Shown: in pieces, positions 16,074 through 24,975 of the stretch | How the letters are laid out: the number at the start of each line of letters is the position of its first letter | Numbering within the stretch: position 1 is the stretch's first letter | DNA from: Limnohabitans sp. | GTDB lineage: Bacteria > Pseudomonadota > Gammaproteobacteria > Burkholderiales > Burkholderiaceae_C | Direction: 5' to 3' | Assembly: GCA_030158125.1 (NCBI GenBank) | Contig: JAOATL010000013.1 | Location: forward strand, 175,682 to 239,681 | DNA: 64,000 nucleotides | Notes under the pieces: model-generated | What the model was told of the DNA's origin: nothing | Database searches by the model: none | The model's input: only the letters and a program-made list of their open reading frames with translations | Made by a program: the position numbers and the translations under genes

Positions 16074-16093
16074 AAGATCTCCTGTGCTTCAGT

Positions 16094-17692
16094 TCAGTGT
16101 GTTTGCTGCATCATGACGGCTGCTTTTTCAGCAATCATGTAAGTGGGGGCATTGGTGTTTCCACCAATCAATGTAGGCATGATGGACGCATCGACAACCC
16201 TCAATCCTTGCAACCCTCGCACACGCAATTGAGGATCTGTCACGGATTGCAAATCACTGCCCATACGGCAAGTGCCAACGGGGTGGTAAATCGTGTCGCT
16301 GTATGAGCGCAAGTAACCGGTAATGGCATCAATGTCATGGCACTCCGGTTCAGGGTGCACCGGTGTTCCTCTGACTTTTTCGAATGCAGGCGCATCTAAA
16401 ATATCTCGGCAAATTTGATAGGCGCGAACCATGCCTTCCATGTCTTGTGCGTGAGATAAAAATTGAGGGTCAATCGATGGTGCATCCCAAGCATTCGCAC
16501 TTTGCAGACTGACGTTGCCTCGAGACTTCGGTCTCAACAAACAAGCATGCAATCCGTAGCCATGTCCAGGCAACTTGGTGCGCCCATGGTTTACACCTTG
16601 CGCCCTTGAAAAATGCAACTGCAAATCTGGCATGTTCAAATCCGGTCTGCTTTTGACGAAACCACCTGACTCTGTGAAATTGGAGCAAAACTTTCCTTGG
16701 CGCTTCAATTTGTAATTGATCCAATTCACAAACATGGACGCTGCGCCAGGAATCGTTTGACCAAAGAGTTCCAAATCAAAATACTTTCGAGTCAGCAAGC
16801 AGTCCACATGGTCTTGCAAGTTTTGGCCTACTTCAGGTGCATCATGCCTAACAGCAATGCCTTTGGCTTGCAATTGCGCAGCAGGTCCGATGCCAGAGAG
16901 CATGAGAAGTTGAGGGCTGCCAAAGGCACCGGCACACAACACCACCTCACGCCTGCACTTCAGATTGGTGATTTTTCCATTTTGATGAATTTGTATGCCG
17001 GTCGCACGTCCTTGATCGATCAGTACTTGCTGAACGTGCGCTTCTTTGATGACATGCAAATTCATTCTGTGCAATGCAGGTTCGATGAACGCACGTTGTG
17101 CATTCCAACGTTCGCCGTTGAACTGAGTGACCTGGTAATAGCCAACGCCCTCCTGTTGCTCACCATTGAAATCGGGATTGAGTGCATAACCCTTTTGAAC
17201 CGCTGCGTTTATGAAATATTGATTGAAAGAAGTTGCCGATCGAACGTTGGAGACCTTGAGTGGCCCTTGAGTGCCGTGCAGCTCACTTTCGCTGAAATGG
17301 GTGTTGCCCTCTGATTGTCTGAAATAAGGCAAGACATCGTTCCAAGACCATCCATTGCAGCCAGAAGATGCCCAAGCATCGTAGTCCATTGGGTTGCCGC
17401 GAATGTAGATCATGGCATTGATCGAGGAGCTTCCTCCCATCACCTTACCGCGAGGCTGATAACCACGCCGACCGTTCAAACTGGCTTGTGCTTCTGTCTC
17501 AAATGCCCAGTTCATGCGCTGCGTGGGTACCGTCCCCATCAAGCCAATGGGAACGTTAACCCATGCCGATTGGTCAGTGCCACCCGACTCTACCAATGCC
17601 ACTGTGGTGTTGGCGTTTTCGCTCAAGCGAGCTGCCAAGGTGCAGCCAGCCGTGCCGCCGCCTACAATGATGTAGTCGAATTCATTATGCAT
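16094..17692 (-). CDS. GMC-family FAD oxidoreductase (choline dehydrogenase-like)
   Basis: About 532 residues. The FAD-binding D-Y-I-I-V-G-G-G-T-A-G-C motif lies at the N-terminus, and the GMC signature G-G-S-S-S-I-N-A-M-I-Y-I-R-G is present near residue 85. The active-site region S-D-T-I-Y-H-P-V-G-T-C-R-M-G is near 460. Such enzymes oxidise alcohols to aldehydes. I start it at M-H-N-E-F-D-Y, which overlaps the stop of the sulfatase gene by 8 bp. Placed directly after an alkylsulfatase, it could oxidise the alcohol released from an alkyl sulfate; this is inference from context. Confidence 0.88.
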   Translation of the reverse strand: MHNEFDYIIVGGGTAGCTLAARLSENANTTVALVESGGTDQSAWVNVPIGLMGTVPTQRMNWAFETEAQASLNGRRGYQPRGKVMGGSSSINAMIYIRGNPMDYDAWASSGCNGWSWNDVLPYFRQSEGNTHFSESELHGTQGPLKVSNVRSATSFNQYFINAAVQKGYALNPDFNGEQQEGVGYYQVTQFNGERWNAQRAFIEPALHRMNLHVIKEAHVQQVLIDQGRATGIQIHQNGKITNLKCRREVVLCAGAFGSPQLLMLSGIGPAAQLQAKGIAVRHDAPEVGQNLQDHVDCLLTRKYFDLELFGQTIPGAASMFVNWINYKLKRQGKFCSNFTESGGFVKSRPDLNMPDLQLHFSRAQGVNHGRTKLPGHGYGLHACLLRPKSRGNVSLQSANAWDAPSIDPQFLSHAQDMEGMVRAYQICRDILDAPAFEKVRGTPVHPEPECHDIDAITGYLRSYSDTIYHPVGTCRMGSDLQSVTDPQLRVRGLQGLRVVDASIMPTLIGGNTNAPTYMIAEKAAVMMQQTH

Positions 17693-19616
17693 GGGCTGCT
17701 CCCTGGCTTGCTTGTAACGTGGCCGCATCTACCACTGGGAAATTGCCAGCGAAACGATCGAGTAAGCTAAAGAAAACACCCAAGAGCTGCCCGTTCCCTT
17801 CCATCTTGAGTTTGCCTTCCTGGATTGCTTGCGCGGGCATCATTTTTTGCTGAAGCATGGCATCGAGGGTGGGTCTTTCTAAATGCAATGTGACATCGGC
17901 AGTGTCTGCTTCTGTCAGCATTACGCTGTTCAGCGCACCATTTGACAAATGCAACGACCAATGCTCTTGAAGGTCGGTGAAATGCCATTGCATGGTGAAT
18001 GACAGGTTTTCTGTTTTCGTGGCGTCCACACGCACAGCCAACGCATCAAACAGCAAGCCATTGGAGACAGCCGCCAACAATGGATTGCCGGACAGCGCAC
18101 CGCCGCTTGCCGGTGGGCCTTCACGGTATTCATGTGCTGCCAACAAGAATGCATTTCGCCAAGTGGCTGATTCAGCCTGAAAACCCATTTGTTCCATTGT
18201 TTGTGCCGCCAATGATCGTGCTTCTAGATGATCTGGATATGCATAGACCGCATGCTTGAGAACTTCAGCCACCCATCGGTATTCGCCAGCGTTAAAGTCT
18301 GTGCGTGCACGGGTTATCAGTGCATCGATGCCTCCCATGTAAGCCACGTATTTATGAGAAGCTGCCACTGGCGGTAAATTGTGCAAGTTTGCCGGATGTG
18401 CGTCATACCAACTTAAATAGCGTTGGTAGATCGCCTTGACATTGTGAGATACGGTGCCGTAGTACCCACGAGTGTGCCAGCGCTTTGATAAACTTTGTGG
18501 CAGGGTTAAGCTTTCTGCAATCTCAGCAGGCTTCAGCCCGTGGCTCATCATCCTCACTGTTTGATCGTGCAATACACGATACAAATCACGCTGCTCTTGC
18601 AGAAAGCTGTGTACCTTGTCATGACCCCAAGTTGGCCAATGGTGCTGCGCTAAAACCACGTCACTTCGGTGGCCGTATCGCTTGAGTGCCACATTCAAGT
18701 ATTTAGACCACGCTAGTGAGTCTCGGACTTGTGCGCCTCGTAAAGGGCATAAGTTGTGAAGAGTATGCGTTGCATTTTCTGCCAGATTCAAAGCCCGCTC
18801 GGATGGAAAATAAAAATGCATCTCAGAAGGGGCTTCAGTTTCAGGTGTCAGCTGAAACTCAATTTCAAAACCATCGAATATGTGAATTTCATGCTCTGAC
18901 TCGATGGTCAATGTTGGCGCGATGAGTGAGGGTCTGCCCATGGGCATGGTTTTTCCAAGTCCGGCATCTATTTGACCCTTGACTCCCTTTTTCAAAGTAT
19001 GGCCAAACTGAAACTGTGATCGACGAGCCATGGCAGCACCTCCAATGACATTTTCTGAAACGGCATGTTGCATAAAACCAGAGGGCGCAACCACTTGTAC
19101 TTCACCCGAAGTGACTTGTTCCTGAGTCACTAATCCGATGACACCGCCAAAGTGATCTGCATGGCTGTGGCTGTAAATCACGGTGTGCAGTTTGCGCAGA
19201 CCTTTGGGGTCTCGGTATTGACGATACATCGATAGTGCAACGGCAGCTGTATCTGGGCAGGTGAGGGCATCAAGTGCAATCAGGCCATTGTCCGTTTCAA
19301 TGAACGTGATGTTGGCAATGTCGTAGCCGCGCACTTGAAAAACACGCGGCGTCACTTGAAACAAACCATGAATGCGGTTAAGCCGAGCCTGGCGCCATAA
19401 GCTGGGATTGACTGTGTCAGGGGATGTATCGTCGTCCAAAAATCCGTACGAACGCATGCTCCAAACCACATGGCCGTCGGGGCGAATGACTTCTGCATGT
19501 TCTCGTGTCCCTAAAAACCCACGGTTGGCATCGACCCAATCTTGACCATCTTCTTCTGGCAGTTCTTGAGAAATCAAGCGATGAAAATCAAGGGTGGCGC
19601 TGTACACATGTGTCAT
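17685..19616 (-). CDS. Alkylsulfatase-like metallo-beta-lactamase-fold hydrolase
   Basis: A 643-residue protein of the SdsA1/BDS1/YjcS group. The zinc-binding H-S-H-A-D-H motif is near residue 150, and the further conserved segments E-N-A-T-H-T-L-H-N-L and A-Q-H-H-W-P-T-W-G follow. After the hydrolase domain come a helical dimerisation region and a C-terminal SCP2-like lipid-binding domain (about 520-630), as in SdsA1. Family members cleave primary or secondary alkyl sulfates to alcohol and sulfate. No clear signal peptide is seen. The gene follows tetR by 40 bp and is coupled to the GMC oxidoreductase. Confidence 0.88.
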   Translation of the reverse strand: MTHVYSATLDFHRLISQELPEEDGQDWVDANRGFLGTREHAEVIRPDGHVVWSMRSYGFLDDDTSPDTVNPSLWRQARLNRIHGLFQVTPRVFQVRGYDIANITFIETDNGLIALDALTCPDTAAVALSMYRQYRDPKGLRKLHTVIYSHSHADHFGGVIGLVTQEQVTSGEVQVVAPSGFMQHAVSENVIGGAAMARRSQFQFGHTLKKGVKGQIDAGLGKTMPMGRPSLIAPTLTIESEHEIHIFDGFEIEFQLTPETEAPSEMHFYFPSERALNLAENATHTLHNLCPLRGAQVRDSLAWSKYLNVALKRYGHRSDVVLAQHHWPTWGHDKVHSFLQEQRDLYRVLHDQTVRMMSHGLKPAEIAESLTLPQSLSKRWHTRGYYGTVSHNVKAIYQRYLSWYDAHPANLHNLPPVAASHKYVAYMGGIDALITRARTDFNAGEYRWVAEVLKHAVYAYPDHLEARSLAAQTMEQMGFQAESATWRNAFLLAAHEYREGPPASGGALSGNPLLAAVSNGLLFDALAVRVDATKTENLSFTMQWHFTDLQEHWSLHLSNGALNSVMLTEADTADVTLHLERPTLDAMLQQKMMPAQAIQEGKLKMEGNGQLLGVFFSLLDRFAGNFPVVDAATLQASQGAAHA

Positions 19617-19656
19617 TTCGGTCCTCTCAAGGATGGATGTATTTAATGAAGACGGC

Positions 19657-20313
19657 TCAATTTTTTAAATTCAAATAGGCAGCTATGGCATTGACAAGTT
19701 CTAGTCTGAAGTTTTCATTTTTAAGCCTAAGTGGACCAGGATCGGTCAAGATCGTGTTCACCAATGTGCTGTTGATTATTTGATGCGCGAAACCTAACTT
19801 GAGATTTGTACTGGCTCCGTGTGCTTTGAAATACGGCCGTAGTAAACGAATGAATTGCTCGCGTGAATAAGCTCGCAAAACAACGAATGGATGATCTGAT
19901 TCTTCGGTTCGCGTTAGCACCGATGCACGAAAAACGCCTTCTAATTTGGCGTAGGTGTCGATGGAGTGAGAAACGAAACTATTGAGCAATTTTGTCGCTG
20001 TTTGATTTTTCGCGAGTTCAAGTTCTACGTACTCGTCCATGTGTTGGCGCATTTGATCGGCCACCAGCGTGACCAGGACTTCCAGGTAGGCTTGCTTGTC
20101 ACGGAAGCGCGTGTAAAAAGTGCCAACCGACATGCCACTGGAAGCTGCGATTTCTGCAACAGTGACCTTTGACCATTGATGAGAAGCGGTCAAGCGCAAG
20201 CCTGTGCTCAAGAGCGCCTTTTGTCGGTCACGACTTCTTTGCTGGAAAGGCAGACGAATTAAGCCCTCTGGCAATTCAGAAATTTTTTCAGAATCAAATG
20301 ATTGGGTTTTCAT
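19657..20313 (-). CDS. TetR-family transcriptional repressor
   Basis: A 218-residue protein with an N-terminal TetR helix-turn-helix (about 40-75: V-T-V-A-E-I-A-A-S-S-G-M-S-V-G-T-F-Y-T-R-F-R-D-K) and a helical ligand-binding C-terminal part. It is the first gene of the sulfatase / GMC / Bug operon. A perfect 10-bp-arm palindrome directly abuts its start codon, which implies autoregulation of the whole operon. The start ATG has no Shine-Dalgarno, because the palindrome occupies that place. Confidence 0.9.
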   Translation of the reverse strand: MKTQSFDSEKISELPEGLIRLPFQQRSRDRQKALLSTGLRLTASHQWSKVTVAEIAASSGMSVGTFYTRFRDKQAYLEVLVTLVADQMRQHMDEYVELELAKNQTATKLLNSFVSHSIDTYAKLEGVFRASVLTRTEESDHPFVVLRAYSREQFIRLLRPYFKAHGASTNLKLGFAHQIINSTLVNTILTDPGPLRLKNENFRLELVNAIAAYLNLKN

Positions 20314-20335
20314 AACATGAATACATATTCATGTT
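20314..20335. promoter_or_regulatory. Palindromic operator adjoining the tetR start codon
   Basis: Arms AACATGAATA and TATTCATGTT are exact reverse complements separated by CA, and the left arm begins at the base next to the tetR initiation codon. Size and symmetry suit a TetR-family dimer. Binding would block transcription or translation start of the tetR-sulfatase operon. Confidence 0.75.
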
Positions 20336-20622
20336 TAAGATAGCGCTATCTTTGAAACTTGTTATTAGTGGTAACCCTTTGGTGAATGCGAAAATTTCTT
20401 AAAACCATCATTTTGAACAATGGTCGCAAACTGAAAGCTAGTTGAGGGCTGCAGATAGCCTAGAGACGTTCATTGGTACATAAACCACGATGGAAATCCG
20501 AAACATCGCCACACGTAAATGCTTATGCGTGACATGAACCCGCTCAACTTGCTGAAATAAAGCTTGCGTTTGAAACTGCCAAGCTTTCAAAACTTGTGCA
20601 ACCCACAATCGGAGCAACTCTC
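20336..20622. other. Intergenic region between nar-locus end and tetR
   Basis: About 290 bp lying between the tetR operator and the 3' end of the hemerythrin gene. It must contain the tetR-operon promoter, but I see no protein-coding frame, RNA gene or clear terminator. Confidence 0.4.
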
Positions 20623-21207
20623 TTATTTCTCAACCCGTCGGCGCATCATTTCCTTTGAAATTGCTTCTATCTGTTCTGGGTTCAATACCCGTCTGGCTTC
20701 AGGAAACACCAGATCTTCTTCGGACCGGATGTGATCCTTGTAGATGGCAACAAATTCGCCCATGTCGGTCTGTTCGGCTTGGCTGAAAAGGACTTGGGTG
20801 GGGGCGTCTTTTTGTGCCACACGCGCCAGAGCTAGACGCACTCGACCCCAGAGGCTTTCCATCTCAAGATGCTCTTGCCTTAGACGAAAAACCAGCCGAT
20901 CCAGAGGATCGTTGCAGATCGCCAGTACCGCAGGAAAAACATGTAGCTCTTCGTCCTGGTGGTGCAAAGGCGCAGCCAGATCAAAGTAGCGCATGACGTC
21001 CACTGCGGCGGCAGCTGCTTGGGCGTCGCATCCGTTTTTTGCAACATGTTTTCTGAGCCGCGTCAGCAGATCTAGCATGCGCTCGACTCTCTCATGACAT
21101 GCCTCGAGCATTTCAAATGGCGCTTCAAAGCCCACGCCAGGGGAGCGCAGGCCAGGCAAACTGACACCTGCGGCCACTCCTGCTCCCGCTTTGGTTGGAG
21201 GGCTCAT
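20623..21207 (-). CDS. Hemerythrin-domain protein
   Basis: About 194 residues. The helical domain supplies the di-iron pattern: H-E-R-V near residue 40, H-H-Q-D-E-E near 85, the R-Q-E-H-L-E-M-E segment, and H-I-R-S-E-E-D-L-V-F-P near 165. Hemerythrin-like proteins bind O2 or NO, or deliver iron for repair. The ATG overlaps the stop of the nitroreductase gene (ATGA). It is the last gene of the nitrate-reductase transcription unit, so an oxygen- or NO-handling role during nitrate respiration is plausible. Confidence 0.85.
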   Translation of the reverse strand: MSPPTKAGAGVAAGVSLPGLRSPGVGFEAPFEMLEACHERVERMLDLLTRLRKHVAKNGCDAQAAAAAVDVMRYFDLAAPLHHQDEELHVFPAVLAICNDPLDRLVFRLRQEHLEMESLWGRVRLALARVAQKDAPTQVLFSQAEQTDMGEFVAIYKDHIRSEEDLVFPEARRVLNPEQIEAISKEMMRRRVEK

Positions 21208-21809
21208 GCGTTTTCTCCCCAAATGCGGGTGAACTGCTGTATCTCAGGTCGTGGCTTGAAGGGTTTGCGCGAACTCACGGTGCCCACACTCAAACAGCAA
21301 ATAACATGCTCCGAATCCCTCAACATCAATCCGGCGCGAAAACAAGCTGCTTTAAGGGCCTTACCGCTAGTCAGGCCTGAGCCATAGCCCATGGCGTTGG
21401 CCAGTAACATAAGATTTTGCACTGCGCAGCCCGCACTCAGCACGCGCTCGTGCATGTCAATTTCGATTGAACCCTTGGCCTCGTCCACGATCAGCAACAT
21501 CAGCAAAGGAGCCCGCAGGGCTTTTTCGCGTGCTTGCTCAAGTTGCTCGGACGATGCGCTCGGATCACGATCAAGCAAGGCTGCGGCAAACAGCTCACCC
21601 AAATCGGCCCGCTTGTCATCTGGAATGATCAAAAACCGCCAAGGGTTGATCAGATCATGGTCGGGCGCTGCCGCAGCAGCCTGAAACAATTGCGCCAGTT
21701 CTGCTGCATCAGGCCCGGGGGCTGCTAGTCGCTTGGGCAGCACTGTCTGGCGCGAAGCCATTAGATGGCTGGCCAGTCGGATGGCGGTGTATTTGTCAAT
21801 ATCGCTCAT
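21204..21809 (-). CDS. Nitroreductase-family flavoprotein
   Basis: A 201-residue FMN-dependent nitroreductase-like protein. Features include the N-terminal R-R-x-x-x-like FMN loop in degenerate form (S-R-Q-T-V-L-P-K-R), A-P-D-H-D-L-I-N-P-W-R-F-L-I and G-Y-G-S-G-L-T-S-G near 140. It resembles the short YdjA-type members. It follows carbonic anhydrase by 33 bp and overlaps the hemerythrin gene by 4 bp. Its substrate is unknown. Confidence 0.85.
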   Translation of the reverse strand: MSDIDKYTAIRLASHLMASRQTVLPKRLAAPGPDAAELAQLFQAAAAAPDHDLINPWRFLIIPDDKRADLGELFAAALLDRDPSASSEQLEQAREKALRAPLLMLLIVDEAKGSIEIDMHERVLSAGCAVQNLMLLANAMGYGSGLTSGKALKAACFRAGLMLRDSEHVICCLSVGTVSSRKPFKPRPEIQQFTRIWGENA

Positions 21810-21842
21810 TCAGGTATTTCTCCATGGCCGCGCCCACTGCGT

Positions 21843-22541
21843 TCAATTTGCAATGATCTGACCATCATGCTCAACATACGGCGAATACGGTCCGGTGCCA
21901 CTGTGCGCAGACTTCGAAGCGGGTACAAAATCGCCCTGCTGCACATCAAACACATGCACCTCGCCATCTTCGATCACATAGTGCCAGCCATGCAGGGTCA
22001 GGTGACCCGCTTCCACTTCGCGACGCACCATGGGGTAGTCCATTAGGCGTTCAAGTTGTAAGACCACCGAACGCTGCTCAGTGCGCAGCAATGCCTCAGG
22101 GCTGGGTCGCACTGGCAGCAGCGCCTCGTCGGCCAGTTTGAGCCAGCTTTGCAACGCCTTGGCTTCTGCCGGTGCGCCTTCATAGGCGGTGAGGATCGCG
22201 CCGCAGTGGCTGTGCCCGCACACGATGATGCGCTGAACATGCAACTGCAGCACTGCAAACTCAATGCCCGCCATGGTGCCGTGCAGCCCGTGCGAGCCAT
22301 CGTAGGGCGGCACCAGTGCACCCACATTGCGCACAATGAACAACTCACCTGGGCCGGTGCCGGTCAACAGATAAGGCACTAGGCGCGAGTCCGAACAGCC
22401 GATGAACAAGGTTTTGGGGTGCTGCCCCTGCGCCACCAGATCCTGAAAACGCTGCTGGTGCATCGGAAAATAATCCGCATGAAATCGCTGCAAACGCAGC
22501 AGCAGTTCATCGGCCGAATCCGGCAACACATGCTCATTCAT
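21843..22541 (-). CDS. Beta-class carbonic anhydrase
   Basis: About 232 residues. Zinc ligands are visible as G-C-S-D-S-R (near 45-50) and C-G-H-S-H-C-G-A (near 105-112), with G-I-E-F-A-V-L-Q-L between them. It interconverts CO2 and bicarbonate in the cytoplasm. The ATG at 22541 lies 10 bp after the parvulin stop. A carbonic anhydrase inside a narGHJI unit is unusual. It could supply bicarbonate or buffer proton consumption during nitrate respiration, but this is speculation. Confidence 0.92.
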   Translation of the reverse strand: MNEHVLPDSADELLLRLQRFHADYFPMHQQRFQDLVAQGQHPKTLFIGCSDSRLVPYLLTGTGPGELFIVRNVGALVPPYDGSHGLHGTMAGIEFAVLQLHVQRIIVCGHSHCGAILTAYEGAPAEAKALQSWLKLADEALLPVRPSPEALLRTEQRSVVLQLERLMDYPMVRREVEAGHLTLHGWHYVIEDGEVHVFDVQQGDFVPASKSAHSGTGPYSPYVEHDGQIIAN

Positions 22542-22551
22542 GACTATTGAT

Positions 22552-23523
22552 TTATTGCACCAAGGGCGAGGCATCGCCCTCCAGCGTCAGACCTAGCACC
22601 TGCGCCTGGCCTACCAGTCGGCGCATGTATTGACCCAAGGCGGTGGCACGCGACTGCCATTGCAGTCGCGTGGCGATCTGGGTTTGCAACTGCGAAAACT
22701 CTGGCAGGTGTCCGGGGTTCACCTCCAGTACATCGACTATGTGAAAACCAAAGCGCGTGTGCACCAGACGCGAGCGCAAACCCAGGTTCTGGCTGGACTC
22801 GGCCAAAAAGAACAATTCCTTGGCGAACTCTGGTGCGCAGTCTTGCGGTGTGAGCCAACCCAGATCGCCGCCTTGAGCGCCCGATGGGCAGTTGGACAAC
22901 TCAGCCGCCAGTTGCGCAAAACGCTCGGGCGGTGCCGACTTGTTGCTCAGCTCTAGTAAAGCCGCTTCGGCGCGTTGCGCCAACGCGGGCACATTCACAC
23001 CCGGTGTGACGGCGAACAGGATATGGCGAACATGCCGGGCTTGCCCCACCATGAACTGTGCCTTGTGTGCGTCGTAATACCGCAGTGCTTCTTCGGTCGT
23101 GGGCAGGGGTGAGGCCACTTGCTGATCTAGCATGCGGTCGATCACGGCCTGCTCGTTGACACTCAGTTCGGGTGCAGTTGGTCCCGCATGGGCAGGCAAC
23201 AGGCCCAGCCGGAAGGCCTCTTGGCGCAGCAGTTCGGCGTGCGCCCGCTCCAGCAGGTCTTCTGCCGACAAGCTCTCGCCGGGGGCGAGTAAGGCGATGC
23301 CGTTGATGGCAGGTGGCGTGACAGGCTTCACATCCAGCGAAATATCGCTGGCCTCTTCGGCCTGCGCTGCATGCGCAAGCGCTGACATAGACGCCGCCGT
23401 CTGTTCATAAGTTGAAGAAGAAGACGCGCTACCGCAACCGCAAGAGTCGCTGCCGCACGAGCCTGATGTGCTGGCTGCACCCGCATTGTCCAGCGAGTTT
23501 TCTGTCAAAGTATCAAAAGTCAT
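22552..23523 (-). CDS. Parvulin-type peptidyl-prolyl isomerase of the nar operon
   Basis: About 323 residues. The C-terminal third is a PpiC/rotamase domain (A-R-H-V-R-H-I-L-F-A-V near 165 and G-D-L-G-W-L ... G-F-H-I-V-D-V-L-E near 225-280). The first 100 residues include a low-complexity Gly/Ser/Cys segment (C-G-S-D-S-C-G-C-G) and a helical NifM/SurA-like region. No cleavable signal is evident, so it is probably cytoplasmic. Parvulins occur after narI in several beta- and gammaproteobacteria and are presumed to help fold or mature the nitrate reductase. Confidence 0.85.
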   Translation of the reverse strand: MTFDTLTENSLDNAGAASTSGSCGSDSCGCGSASSSSTYEQTAASMSALAHAAQAEEASDISLDVKPVTPPAINGIALLAPGESLSAEDLLERAHAELLRQEAFRLGLLPAHAGPTAPELSVNEQAVIDRMLDQQVASPLPTTEEALRYYDAHKAQFMVGQARHVRHILFAVTPGVNVPALAQRAEAALLELSNKSAPPERFAQLAAELSNCPSGAQGGDLGWLTPQDCAPEFAKELFFLAESSQNLGLRSRLVHTRFGFHIVDVLEVNPGHLPEFSQLQTQIATRLQWQSRATALGQYMRRLVGQAQVLGLTLEGDASPLVQ

Positions 23524-23565
23524 ATGAAGCCTAAGGTACATGGTTTCAAAAATGTGAGCGTCCGT

Positions 23566-24285
23566 TCAGCCACGGCCAAACGGTGGTCGTGGCGTCATAC
23601 CCAAGCGGCGACTGCGCACCACCTGGTAGGGGCGCACCACATAGGCCAGTGTGCCAAAGCCGCTCCAGACATGCACCAGCCGGGTGAACGGGAAGATGAA
23701 GAAGATGCTCATGCCCAGGAACATGTGGGCCTTGAAAATCCAGCTGGCTTCAGCCAGCAACTCCACTCCACCGCCGCGGAAAGTGACGATGCGCTGAGCC
23801 CATTCGGCCAGCTTGAGCATCATGCTGCCATCCAGGTGCTGAGCCGACAGCGGTATGGTGGCCAGGCCCAACGCAAACTGCGCCCACAACAAGACCAGCA
23901 GCACGATGTCGCTGGTTTTACTGTTCAACCGAATGCGCTCATCCGACAGACGGCGGTGCAAGAGCAGCGTGACGCCCACAAAACCCAACACCCCAAACAC
24001 ACCGCCCGAGACCATGGCCAGAAACTGCTTGTCGCCTGCGCTCATGAAAGACTCGTACACAAAATGCGGCGTGAGCATGCCCACGCTGTGCCCGCCAAAC
24101 AAGAACAGCACGCCCACATGGAACAGGTTGCTGCCCAAGCGCAACTGGCCTTTGCGCAGCAACTGCGAGGAATCGCTCTTCCAGCTGTACTGGTCGCGGT
24201 CAAAACGGATCAGGCTGCCGAGTAAAAACACGCTCAGCGCGATGTAGGGATAAACGCCAAAGATGAAATGGTCCAAGTAGCTCAT
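23566..24285 (-). CDS. narI: Respiratory nitrate reductase gamma subunit NarI
   Basis: A 239-residue membrane protein with about five hydrophobic helices. Conserved histidines for two b haems are visible in the first helices and near residues 190-210 (K-A-H-M-F-L-G and T-R-L-V-H-V-W-S). It takes electrons from quinol and passes them to NarH. It overlaps narJ by 4 bp. Confidence 0.95.
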   Translation of the reverse strand: MSYLDHFIFGVYPYIALSVFLLGSLIRFDRDQYSWKSDSSQLLRKGQLRLGSNLFHVGVLFLFGGHSVGMLTPHFVYESFMSAGDKQFLAMVSGGVFGVLGFVGVTLLLHRRLSDERIRLNSKTSDIVLLVLLWAQFALGLATIPLSAQHLDGSMMLKLAEWAQRIVTFRGGGVELLAEASWIFKAHMFLGMSIFFIFPFTRLVHVWSGFGTLAYVVRPYQVVRSRRLGMTPRPPFGRG

Positions 24286-24962
24286 GCTGCAACTCCCCGG
24301 GTTTGAGTGGGTGTTTTTCTGACGATGTGAATGGGCTGCGCCTCACCCGGCCGGGCCTGCCCGCGTGTGCTGCAGCCATCAAATGCCTCGGGCTCGCTCC
24401 AGCTTTCGTCCAGCGGTTCGTCGGCCACGATCGGCACGGCCTGCGCCTTGTGCCCGGCCAGCTCCAGCACTGCCGCCAGCACCACCGCATAAGGGCTCTC
24501 GCGTTTGAGCAGGGCGCTGAAAATAGCATTCAGGATGTGTACCATCTCGCCTAGAAAGGCCTTGGCCACCTCGGGCGTCTGAGTCGATGCAAACTCCAGC
24601 ACCACACACAAATGGTCGGGCAACTCGTCGGGCGACAGGAACAGGCCCGACTGTTCATAGGTCTTGGTCAGGTCGATCATGGCCGGACCCCGGTCACGCG
24701 AATCGCCGTGCACATGCTCAAACAGGTGCAGGCAGGTGGAACGGCCTCTGTCAAAGGTCTCCACATAGCGCGACTCGGCGTCCATGCTGTCTAGGCGCCG
24801 CAAGTGCGTGGCCAAAGTTTGCAGTTCAGCCTGGCGGCCGGAGCTCAAAGCATCCTCTTTCTGCATCACTGAAATTAGCTGGGGCAGCTGTGCACGCTGT
24901 GTAGCGTCAGGGTAAGACAAGAGTTGCGACAGAACGCGCAAGGTGTATCGGTTGTTTTTCAT
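24282..24962 (-). CDS. narJ: Nitrate reductase assembly chaperone NarJ
   Basis: About 226 residues. It begins M-K-N-N-R-Y-T-L-R-V-L-S-Q-L-L-S-Y-P-D and contains the family segment L-F-E-H-V-H-G-D-S-R-D-R-G-P-A-M-I-D-L near 90-108. NarJ binds the NarG N-terminus and assists molybdenum-cofactor insertion and membrane docking. The ATG at 24962 is chosen because it lies 13 bp after narH and gives the normal length. The longer frame reading back into narH is not NarJ-like. Confidence 0.93.
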   Translation of the reverse strand: MKNNRYTLRVLSQLLSYPDATQRAQLPQLISVMQKEDALSSGRQAELQTLATHLRRLDSMDAESRYVETFDRGRSTCLHLFEHVHGDSRDRGPAMIDLTKTYEQSGLFLSPDELPDHLCVVLEFASTQTPEVAKAFLGEMVHILNAIFSALLKRESPYAVVLAAVLELAGHKAQAVPIVADEPLDESWSEPEAFDGCSTRGQARPGEAQPIHIVRKTPTQTRGVAA

Positions 24963-24975
24963 AAATAAGCTCTCT

